A stretch of 19,093 nucleotides of DNA from Gonium pectorale (Eukaryota; Chlorophyta; Chlorophyceae; Chlamydomonadales; Volvocaceae), in NCBI GenBank assembly GCA_001584585.1, contig LSYV01000025.1, positions 1,746,791 through 1,765,883 of the forward strand. The letters run 5' to 3'. Of the stretch, positions 10,801-18,749 are shown piece after piece. The first letter of the stretch is position 1; every line of letters begins with the position of its first letter. The notes beneath the pieces were generated by a model. That model was not told the origin of the DNA, made no database searches, and saw only the letters and a program-made list of their open reading frames with translations. The position numbers and the translations under genes were made by a program.

Positions 10801-11783
10801 AGGAAGGCAGATGATCGGTGATCCTTACGTCCATGAACCAGGTCTCAATGATGGCCGTTTAACCCGTTGCAGGTGGTCCCGGTGCCGCCCGATGGGTCCC
10901 CATCCCTCCCCCCTCGTTAACGGGGGGCGCATGATGCACGGGCCCTTTCCCAAGTACAGCAGCACAGACCGTGGCTTCTTACCGGTTGACATGCCTTTCG
11001 CCCCATTCGTTCAAGCCCCACTCCACCCCGTCCCACCCACCCAGTTTGTAATCCCGTCCACCCGCGCGCACCTCGGCCTTGACCACCAGGTTCTTGACGG
11101 CCTCCGAGGTGGCCCACCGGGAGGGAGAGTCTGAGGTGATGGCGGTGTCCTGCTGGCCCGCGTCGCCGTGGCCTTGGCGCGGCGTGGCCTTTGCATGGCG
11201 CGGCGAGGCCTGCTGCGCGCCCCCCGCCGAGGAAGAGGAGACGCCCTGCCGGCCACCGGCCGCCTTCCCCCGCGGAGAGTGCGATGCAATGGCGCCCCCG
11301 GCCGAAAGCTGCGCGGCCTTGCTCCGCTGGTCGGCCGACCGGAAGCCCGGCGCATCGGCGTCGGCTCCGGATGAGGGGTGCTGCTGCTGCGACTTGTCGT
11401 TATGAGGCTCGGCGCCGGCGGGGCTGGGCTTCAGGGCCGGCGCGGGCTTGCCCGCGGGCGGGGGCGTCCGCACGGACGAGGAAGCGGGAGGGGCATCCTT
11501 CAGCGGGTTCTCCACCTCTTCGGCAAACTGCAGGTTAGAGATGTTGTAACGAGGTTAGTCGCCAGGCTGGGGTACCGCAATTCTGTCGGCCCCGGCCCCT
11601 ACCCTACCTTGACCGAGCGACGCTTCGCAGGCTCGGGCGTCTGCAATGTAGCGCAATGATACGAGTTAGAGAACGGGGCTGGCGAAGAAGTAGCCGGGCA
11701 AAGGGCCGGGGCTGGCGTTCTCCTACCGGCGCGGGGGGGTTCACCGGGCTCTCGGGCTTCTTAAAGCAAGAAAATAGTCCCAT
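4848..11783 (-). CDS. N-acylated MLKL/MCA-like four-helix + EF-hand + tandem p25-alpha (TPPP-like) protein, 20 exons, 865 aa
   Basis: Exons (minus): 11783-11727, 11640-11608, 11527-11072, 10782-10635, 10394-10284, 10060-9885, 9585-9451, 9199-9006, 8781-8608, 8337-8267, 8015-7966, 7742-7638, 7378-7283, 7101-7011, 6806-6701, 6466-6231, 5943-5903, 5624-5493, 5269-5231, 4994-4848. All 19 junctions have GT and AG and matching phase; total 2598 nt including the stop. The N-terminus is MGLFSCFKK, a fit to myristoylation plus palmitoylation. Residues about 31-165 are Pro/Ser/Ala/Gln-rich and probably disordered. Residues about 170-327 look like the helical bundle of MLKL/plant MCA N-termini (VVVNAENASMLAALG; CEMVEVFGRDGWLLHMACNE). 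EF-hands follow: a degenerate loop from D439 and a canonical loop D481-E492 (DQDGDGRVSPQE). The first p25-alpha domain spans about 520-645 (FHDFCAFG, MDNAHLVKLMKDC, RRLAFDGFLMAL, DDKSTYTGVYAKGGP). A Gly/His-rich linker precedes a second, shorter p25-alpha (761-850; FIKMLRETGLLDKG, TRISFAEFEKAL). p25-alpha proteins bind microtubules; function here is inferred only. Confidence 0.82.
5083..5113. repeat. GGGGT-rich low-complexity tract in intron 19 of the p25-alpha gene
   Basis: GGGGTGGGG-type sequence on the plus strand is a C-rich tract on the transcribed (minus) strand. It lies about 90-120 bases upstream of the last acceptor. The same pentamer recurs as a perfect array at 17821-17865 in the eIF3L gene. 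Confidence 0.6.
6325..6366 (-). repeat. 18-bp-period coding repeat (Gly-His-Gly-Gly-Pro-Ser type) between the two p25-alpha domains
   Basis: In exon 16 of the p25-alpha gene the coding strand repeats a unit that reads GHGGPSGS then GHGGPSGA. It follows the His-rich stretch PPHSHPHFHS. The linker is therefore flexible and His/Gly-rich and was partly built by a tandem duplication. Confidence 0.7.
8794..9031 (-). repeat. diverged copy of an exon end inside intron 8 of the p25-alpha gene
   Basis: The last 26 bases of exon 8 (9031-9006, encoding the end of DRYMPIFTW) have a counterpart of 20 bases at 8813-8794, just upstream of the acceptor of exon 9. They match at 18 of 20 positions apart from one 6-base gap. 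The copy reads DRPVFT in its frame. Confidence 0.55.
9369..9382. repeat. short GA dinucleotide run in intron 7 of the p25-alpha gene
   Basis: A simple GAGAGA run lies between exons 7 and 8, with a second short GAGAG run near 9410-9416. No function is suggested. Confidence 0.7.
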
Positions 11784-12134
11784 CCTAGAGTCACAGCTAA
11801 AGCATGCAGGGTCAGGGGGGCTCAGGCGCTCGTCGTCAAAGCTACGCGCAGCTGTCGAGTTCGAGTTGTGTCAAAGCGGGGAAGAATTGAGGTCAGGGTC
11901 AGGTCAAACAGATCAATGGGCGAATGAGTGAATGTCTGGGTAGGGGGCATGGGGCAGGGTAAAGCCGGGCAAGTTCGGGCTTTGCTCGTCCCAGTAATGG
12001 ATCCTGGCCCCTCCGCTCGTCGCCCAGGGCATCCCAAGGCATCGCATCAAATTCCCATCCATCTTTCTTTAATATCTCAGACTTTGAACGCCTTCTAGCT
12101 TACCCAGGCGCGGCGTGGGACCGCCACGAAAGAA
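11784..12134. promoter_or_regulatory. divergent intergenic region, presumed bidirectional promoter
   Basis: 351 bp separate the ATG of the minus-strand acylated p25-alpha gene (11783) from the ATG of the plus-strand eIF3L gene (12135), so both 5' UTRs and both core promoters must fit here. An AT-rich tract (TTTAATATCT, about 12068-12077) lies about 60 bases before the eIF3L ATG; it could be a weak TATA-like element or simply 5' UTR. No known transcription-factor site was identified with confidence. Confidence 0.55.
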
Positions 12135-15100
12135 ATGGCTTTCCGCGGTGGCTATGACGATGGTTACGAGGGCTTTGTTCAGGTCCCAGATATTGTGAAG
12201 CAGTGGGCTCACTACTTCTACCGCCATATCAGGTCCGGCGGCGGCTCTCTTGGGCGCGCAGCGCTTCCTCGCACGGATTCGGACCATGTGGCAGCACGCA
12301 GCAATATCAGCTTGCTCGGATTGAGTTGGGATTCAGCGTGCAAAGGGACTGATCTGCGGGCTCCTTCTCGGCCCCGACCGCGTGCCCGTGCGTAATCGCG
12401 CAGGGAGCGCAACATCCCGGAGATCCAGTCGATGTATGAGATCTCGTTCATGAAGCTCAGCGACCGGTACTACAAGGCCGCGCCATGGCCGGAGGTGCAG
12501 CACATTCAGGAGGTCGTGGACCAGGACCACGTCTTCTGCCTGCTCTACAAGGCACGTGCGGGTTATTCTATCAAGAGGGGGGAACGGGCGCGCGAGGGGC
12601 TGGCCAGGTGGACGGGGAGGGGCGAGGGGATTCTGGCGCACGGCGCCTGGGGTGCACGCGTCTAGGCTGGGAGGAGATGGGGGCGGCAGCCTGGGATAAC
12701 CGGGGTAACCTGCCCGGATATGCTCGCCCATGCAGCCTCTCGAGACTTGGAAACTGGCATGCACGGACCTACCCACCCCCCCTCCCGCCGGGTCGGGAAG
12801 CCTCCACGACTCCCCAACCCCCCACTCCTCCATCTTGATGCCCCCTCCCTCTGACTCCCCTCGGACCCTTCCCCGAGCACCCGCCCGAACCCCTCTGGTC
12901 GCCCCCCCCCCTCACCCGGTCGCCTCCGCAGGAGATGTACTTCCGCCACCTGTACGCGCGCTGCCAGCCCACCCTGCGCGACCGGTGAGGGAGCTCGAGG
13001 GGAAGAAACTATCCGGGGAAGGGGGGAAGATTGGGGCCGGGGGGCCCTGGGCGTGCCAGTCGACACATCGCCCATCGGGGCCTTCCCGGGGGCGCCAAGA
13101 AAGGAGGGAGAGTAGAGGGGGGAGCAAGACGAACGCCGCTTGTCCTCGGACGGTTCTTCCTCCGGGGAGCGGGGGCATGTTGTGAGGGTCGAACTGGGAG
13201 GCGGGGGGAGAGGTGGAGGCGGGGGTTGAGCGCGGCGAGCGGTCATACGCGTGCCGTCCCCGGGTGACGGCACAATCCAGCGGCGCGGTTGCTACGTTAT
13301 TCGCTTCCTGCAATACGACTGGTTTATGTCTCCCCCCTGTCCTTTCTGGCCCCATTCGCCCCCACGCCCCGCCCATTCCTCGCAGCTGCGACTCGTGGGA
13401 CAACTACCTGGACCTGTTTGGCCTGCTGCTCACCAGCAACGTCAACATGCAGCTGCCCAACATCTGGCTGTGGGACATGGTGGATGAGTTCCTCTACCAG
13501 TTCCAGGTGGGCGGGGCTAATGTTGGTTTCGAGGGGGCCCGGGAGACGGGAGGGAGGGGGGGTGGTTCCCTGGGGCGGGGGCGGGGAAGGGGGAAGGAGC
13601 AACGTGAGGGCGGGGGCCGGGGTTGGTGCAGAAAGGGAATGGAGGGGCCAACAGGGCCCTACCGGTTGGGTTTCGTGTTTGGATTCCTGTACCCGTTCCA
13701 GATAGGGCTTGCTCCCTTGCGGGGGGGGGGAGGGGACTGGGTCGTACGGCGTTCTCTGTCTCTGGGCTGGAGTTTTCAAAGTTCAGGGGTCTTTCATACT
13801 CGGGGGGGGGGTCTGAACTCCGTCCCGCAGGGAGGTGAACGAGGGGTCCGGCGCGCCATGGGCGCGGGGGGGGGGGATGGGAAGGACTGAGAACTTGTGG
13901 TGCCGACGAGGCCCGGGCTCTTGGGGGTTGGGTGAACGGGGGCCGCATTTCGTGCCGCAGCCAGGATGTCCCCGTCGAGCTCCTGTTCGCATTCCCCGTT
14001 CCCGCCCGCCACACCGACCCGCCGTTTGCCCGCCCCCTCCATCCCATAGTCCTTCTGCCAGTACCGCGGCAAGGTGCAGTCGATGTCGCCCGAGGAGATT
14101 GAGAACGTCAAGAAGTGCGAGGCCAAGAAGGTGAGAAGGGGTGGGTGGGCGGGGGTTGGGGGGCGAGGGGAGGGGCGCGGCCGGGTTGGGAGCACCGGCC
14201 CCCCTTGTGCACGCCGGTTGCGCATGGGTGGATGTAGGCGTCTGAGGGGGAAGGGGGAGGGAAGGGGAAGGGGGGACCCCCACCACCAGACCGATAACCG
14301 ATAACCCCAACAAGCGCCACCTCCCGCCATTGCTCGCGTCGCTCAGTTTTGGGCTGAGCATCCCCCGACTCCCTCGGATCCCTCTGCCCTGTGTTGCCGC
14401 CCCCCCCCGCCCTCCCGCCCTCGTTATTACAATGAGAGGAGAAGGCTAGCAGGCTTCCACTGCTACAAAGGCAAATCCCGCCTCCTTCAGCCCAAACCCC
14501 TACCACCCAATGCCCCAACCGCCCCTGCCCCCCTTTCCGGCGCCCTCCCCCGTCTTGCCCCCCAGGTGTGGAACACGGTGGAGGTCCTCAACATCCTGCA
14601 GGCGCTGGTGGACAAGAGCGGCATCGTGGCGGAGCTGGAGGGGGACGGGGGCGTCAGGTGGGCAGTAGAGCGGGAGGGAGTGGGGCTGTCAGGTGGGGGC
14701 TGAATGTGGGGGACAGGGGCGTGAGCTGGAGGGGAAGGGGATCGGGGGGCGAGAAGAAAGGGATAAGGGCTGGAGGGGAAGACAGGGGGCACCCTGGGGA
14801 TGGCGGCGCTCGCGCGGTGGGGAGGAAAGCATACGCTGGCTGAGGGAGGAGGGCAAGGTGCTGGCGGCGCTACGGGCATTGGCACCACGGGCTGCTTGCT
14901 TGCAAGAGCAGGGCTTTTGGGGCATCTGCTTTGGATCGGAGACGACTTGAGGGCTCTGGCGGGCATGTTCCCCCAGTTTCTCGAGCTCGTTCTTCAACCC
15001 CTTGCCAACCTTTGCCGGGGTTCGTTAAGACTGCAAATTCTGCAGTCCGGTGGGGGTCTGATCCACCCCATCAAACACAGCCCATTGTCCTCCGCCCCTC

Positions 15101-18100
15101 TCCCATGAATCCTATGACCACCCGGCGGCCCAGTAACAGCCTGTCTGAGGAACGAGGACGGCTGCCAGCTCCCAGCCCGTTCTCGTTGATACTTCCCCCT
15201 TCGCCCCGCCCACCCCCCTTCTTCACCGCAGGCTGTCTGAGCTGCAGGGCTACTACCCGCAGTCGTCCAACGTGCTGCGCATGCTGGGCTACTTCTCGCT
15301 GGTGGGCCTACTGCGCGTGCACTGCCTGGTGGGCGACTACATCACGGGGCTCAAGGTGAGGGGGGCGGCTGGGGAGGGGGAGGGGTCGGGAGGGAGTTGT
15401 GGGGTGGAGCCGGGAGGTGAGGCACGGCACGGGAGAAGGAGGGCCTGGTGCCTGGCGGCCGACTACATCACGGGGCTCGAAGTGAGGGCGGAGAGGCGAG
15501 CCGGGGGGCGGGCAGTGGGGGCGGGTGCTTAGTAGGCGGGGCGCCCGCGGGGGGAAGGGGGCTGGAGGCTTGTCGCAGAGGCCACCCGTATGGGGTGTCA
15601 AGGGGCTTGGCGGCCCTGTCGGAAACACAAAGACGCCCCCCGCGGTGATGCGCCTTTCTGATTCACTGGACCCCCGCCCGCACGTAATCCAACCCCTTCC
15701 TCGACTCCCCCCCCTGGCCCCCAGTCCTCTCCTGTCCTACCCTGTTTCCTTCAAACTCCCATCGCCCATCACATCCCTGCGACCCTCCCCTCCGCCCCCT
15801 CCTCCCCCCCCTCCTGCTCCAAGGCCATGTACCCGCCCAACTGCTTTCCCCCCCGTGTGCATTCGGCTTTCCTTCCGAGACCTCGCTGAAACCCCCTCCC
15901 CGCGCCCTGCTCTCCCCCCCTTCTCCGCCCCCCCCAACCCTACCAAACACACCAGGCCATCTACCCGCTCAACCTGCACGAGCGCACGCACCTCTTCTCG
16001 CCCAGCATCCCCGGGGCGCACATCACCCTCTTCTACTACGGCGGCTTCGCTTACCTGATGCAGCGCAGGTGCGGTGGGCGGGGGCTGGGAGGGGAGGGGA
16101 GGGGGGTGGGGAGGGGGGAGGGGGCGGGGAGGGGAGGGGGGAGGGGCAGGTGCAAAGGGAGGGCGCAAAGGTGGCGTCGGGTTGGGGCACGGCCGCCTCA
16201 CGGGCGCTGTGGGATGCTGGCCCGCAGCGCAGGTGCGGTGGGCGGTGGGCGGGGATGCAAGGGTAATGTAGCGGGGAAGCGAGGGAAGGGCACACTCGGA
16301 GGGGGGTATTAAAGAAGGGAACGGGTCGCGTCGCGGATGCCGACTCGCATACACACGCAATACAAGAGCTCATGGCGGTGTTGGGGAGGGGGGGGCCAAA
16401 CCGTGCGCGTGTCCTGGGAGGATGTGTGCTCGGGAGGAGGAGGCTGGGGGCTCTGCGTACCGATTCAGCGCAGGTGCGGGGCGGGGCTGGGTATGTGCGT
16501 GCTGGGAGTATCCGAACGGGGGCGGGAGGCGCGGGAAGCCGAAATAGGGAGAGGGATGAGGCCGGCGGAGGCAGGAAGCAGACCGGATAGCCGAACTGGC
16601 GGCTTTCCAACCTCCTCCCCTCAAGTCCCTTCCACCCGGACGTGCCTCCCCTCCAAAAGAAATCCCGATCCTCCATCCTCGCTTTTCAATTTCTTGCTTA
16701 ATACCCCCCATCCTGCTTCATCTAAATTGAAGGTACCTGGACGCCGCGCGCTGCTTCAATGCGGTGCTGCTGTACATCTACCGCGTCAAGGCCGCGCACC
16801 GCAGCAGCCCCACCTTCGAGCAGATGCTCAAGAAGAACGAGCAGATGTACGCGCTGCTGGCCATCTGCCTGGCGCTCTGCCCCGTGGCCGCCAAGTCGCT
16901 CGACGAGAATGTGCTCATGCAGGTGCGGCCATTTTGGGGAGGGGGAGGATGGCGGGCTGGAGAGTTTGTTTTTTCGGGGGGGGGTCCTGGAGAAAGGGAG
17001 GGGACGTGGCGTGTTTGTTTGCGTGGGATTATGTTGGGGGAAGGGGGGGGCGGCTACGAGAACGTGCTCATGCAGGTGCGGGGGGGGGGAGGGTCTGCCG
17101 GGTGGGGGGTTTCCGGGAGGGCGGGTGTGCATGCCCGTGCATTGGTGGCGCGGCCTCCCGAGCCCTGTTCATCGGCTCTGGTATGGATGGGTCAACGGTT
17201 CCATTCGCGGCGGTCACTGTTCAGCTTATCCTGGAGCTGAGTGATCGCCCTCCCACCCCCACCCCCACCACGGACTGCATACCCCCCACCCCACCCCCCA
17301 CCGCCACCCGGCAGCTCCGCGAGCGCCAGTCGGACAACATGGCCGCCATGAGCCGGGGCGACATTGACGTGTACGATACGCTCTTCCGCGACGCCTGCCC
17401 CAAGTTCGTCACCTCGACGCCTCCCGCGTACGACCAGGCCACCACCAACACCAACCAGCTGGTGGGTTGAGTGGGGGAGGGGAGAGGGGGGAGTGTGTGT
17501 GCGTGTGTGTTGGCTAGAGAGAAAGATAGGAAGACAGAGGGAAGAGAAGAGGTTAAGAAAGGGTGGGAATAGGGGTGGGAAGGACCCGTTCCCTAGAGCC
17601 TCCGCTCCTCCTCAGCTGTGGTCCAATGGTATTGTCCCCATCCCTGTCCCCACATCCTCTCCCTACAGCCAGCTCATCCTCTTCAGCCCCCCCCCCCATC
17701 CCCTCCACCCCCACCCCTATCCCCCAGGCCTTCCGCGCGCAGCTAAACTCGTTCCTGCAGGAGGTCCGCAGCGGCCAGACGCTGCCGCAGCTCAAGCAGT
17801 ACCTGCTGCTGTACGAGGGTGGGGTGGGGTGGGGTGGGGTGGGGTGGGGTGGGGTGGGGTGGGGTGGGGGGTAAAGGAGATGGAAATGGGGTAAAACGGC
17901 CGAGGAGGAGGGGGTGCTCTGAGGTTAGCGGACCCACCCGCACCATTCACGCACGCGGTCCCCAACCCTCCCCTGCTCTCGCCCCCCGTCCAAGGCGTCA
18001 GCTGCATCGCGCTATCCCCCGCATGCGCCTACCTACCCCACACCCCCCTCCGCCGCATCCCCGCCCCCCTCCGCCGCATCCCCGCCGCATCCCCAAACCA

Positions 18101-18749
18101 AACTGCTCCTCACTCTCCTCCCTCATCTCCCCCCCTCGCTGCCTGGCCTCAGCTCCATTGCGCTGTCCCGGCTGGCGGGCCTGATGGACGTGGAGGAGGG
18201 CGCCCTGCGGCAGCAGCTGCTGTGCCTCAAGAACAAGCAGCGGCAGCTCAAGTGGGAGGGTGGCCGCGACATGACGGCGGGTAAGGAGCGATCGGGGACA
18301 AGGGGGGGGGGCGGGAAGGGGGGGGCTGCCCAAGGGCGGCGGGGTGCGGGAGTATTGTGAGGGGCAGTGGCAAGGAGGGTCCGAGATGAAATGGCCGCTG
18401 TCGGATGCGGGAAATGGAGCATCGACGGGGAGGGGGAGGGACGGGGAGGGAGGGGGCAGATGGGCTTCCGTCTAGGGCAGGCCGGGCAGGGGGCGGCCGC
18501 AGGGCTGGTGGGGCGTAGTGGGCGTTGGGTGCAGAACGCGGGGCATCCAGAACGGGGCATTCGCAACCACACCGTCTCAAGTTGGGCGCCACACAAGGCT
18601 ACGTACCTATCTCCCCTGTTCCCTCACCCCCACCCCGCGCCCTGTTTGCTCCCTTAGGCACCTGGACGGTGGCCTCGGACCTGGAGTTCCACATCGACGT
18701 GGACCCGCAGACGGGCCGCGAGATGGTGCTGGTGTCGGACACGCAGCAG
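12135..18749 (+). CDS. EIF3L: eukaryotic translation initiation factor 3 subunit L (13 exons in window, C-terminus beyond right edge)
   Basis: Exons: 12135-12232, 12404-12551, 12932-12984, 13386-13506, 14050-14130, 14566-14657, 15232-15355, 15956-16068, 16733-16922, 17315-17461, 17728-17870 (end ambiguous), 18153-18280, 18658-18749. Phases agree throughout, giving about 510 residues here. eIF3L is a subunit of the eIF3 complex that helps recruit the 40S ribosome. Hallmarks seen in family order: YYKAAPWPEVQ, FCLLYKEMYFRHLYAR, DSWDNYLDLFGLLL, LPNIWLWDMVDEFLYQFQ, VLRMLGYFSLVGLLRVHCL, DYITGLKAIYPLNL, FYYGGFAYLMQRRYLDA, YLLLY, ALSRLAGLMDVEEG, SDLEFHIDVDP and MVLVSDTQQ. The C-terminal half carries the PCI-like region. 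Human eIF3L has 564 residues; the final block (normally an ARR-type basic helix ending) is absent here, so at least one exon lies past 19093. The start ATG has a purine at -3 and G at +4. Intron 2 appears to be GC-AG, and the donor of exon 11 lies in a pentanucleotide array. Confidence 0.95.
12552..12553 (+). other. GC 5' splice site (GC-AG intron) of eIF3L intron 2
   Basis: The exon must end at TACAAG (12551) to join LLYK to EMYFRHLYAR across phase 0, and the next two bases are GC (AAG/GCACGT). The nearest GT, four bases further, would shift the frame. The acceptor is CCGCAG at 12926-12931. GC-AG is the best-known minor variant of U2 introns. Confidence 0.75.
13489..13707 (+). repeat. exon-end copy in eIF3L intron 4 (195 nt apart, in frame)
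   Basis: The last 18 bases of exon 4 (13489-13506, FLYQFQ) recur at 13684-13701 with 16 of 18 matches (FLYPFQ). In the copy the donor GTGGGC has become ATAGGG. The offset is 195 = 3 x 65 and the frame between is open. Confidence 0.7.
14647..14697 (+). repeat. short, weak exon-end copy in eIF3L intron 6
   Basis: The exon 6 end GGCGTCAGGTGGG is followed 35 bases later by GGCTGTCAGGTGGG. The match is short and the region is G-rich, so chance similarity is possible. Confidence 0.35.
15323..15491 (+). repeat. exon-end plus donor copy in eIF3L intron 7 (126 nt apart, in frame)
   Basis: 15323-15365 (CLVGDYITGLK plus donor GTGAGG) is repeated at 15449-15491 (CLAADYITGLE plus donor GTGAGG), with about five differences in 43 bases. 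The offset is 126 = 3 x 42. The frame from the real exon through the copy has no stop. Confidence 0.85.
16057..16479 (+). repeat. exon-end plus donor present three times in eIF3L exon 8 / intron 8
   Basis: The exon 8 end and donor at 16060-16081 is repeated exactly for 22 bases at 16224-16245. A shorter copy lies at 16462-16479, with 17 of 18 matches to 16057-16074. Offsets are 164 and 405. The frame from exon 8 closes at 16310-16312, so neither extended exon could code through to the third copy. Confidence 0.85.
16903..17081 (+). repeat. exon-end plus donor copy in eIF3L intron 9 (153 nt apart, in frame)
   Basis: 16903-16928 (ENVLMQ plus donor GTGCGG) recurs at 17056-17081 with 25 of 26 matches. 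The offset is 153 = 3 x 51, and the frame between is open. Confidence 0.9.
17821..17870 (+). repeat. (GGGGT)9 pentanucleotide array at the 3' end of eIF3L exon 11
   Basis: Nine perfect GGGGT units (17821-17865) are followed by GGGGG and then GTAAAG at 17871. GT occurs every five bases. Donors after 17828, 17843, 17858 and 17870 all leave phase 2, as the next acceptor (18152) requires. Used in full, the array codes for Gly/Val/Trp repeats. Confidence 0.9.
17995..18169 (+). repeat. acceptor-side exon copy in eIF3L intron 11
   Basis: The 3' splice site and first bases of exon 12 (18146-18169) have a copy at 17995-18018 with 20 of 24 matches, including the CAG. The offset is 151 bases, so use of the upstream acceptor would shift the frame. 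Confidence 0.65.

Noticed and set aside
12552..12555. GT at 12556 as the donor of eIF3L intron 2
   Set aside because: It would add four bases (GCAC) to the exon and throw exon 3 (EMYFRHLYAR) out of frame.
13213..13890. Plus-strand frame running through eIF3L exon 4 and into intron 4 as a separate gene
   Set aside because: Only the exon 4 part matches eIF3L; the rest is G-rich intron. The open read-through is instead reported as an in-frame boundary copy.
16337..17470. Plus-strand frame of 377 codons across eIF3L exons 9-10
   Set aside because: It mixes intron sequence, exon 9 in the wrong frame and exon 10 in the right frame; it is not a separate gene.
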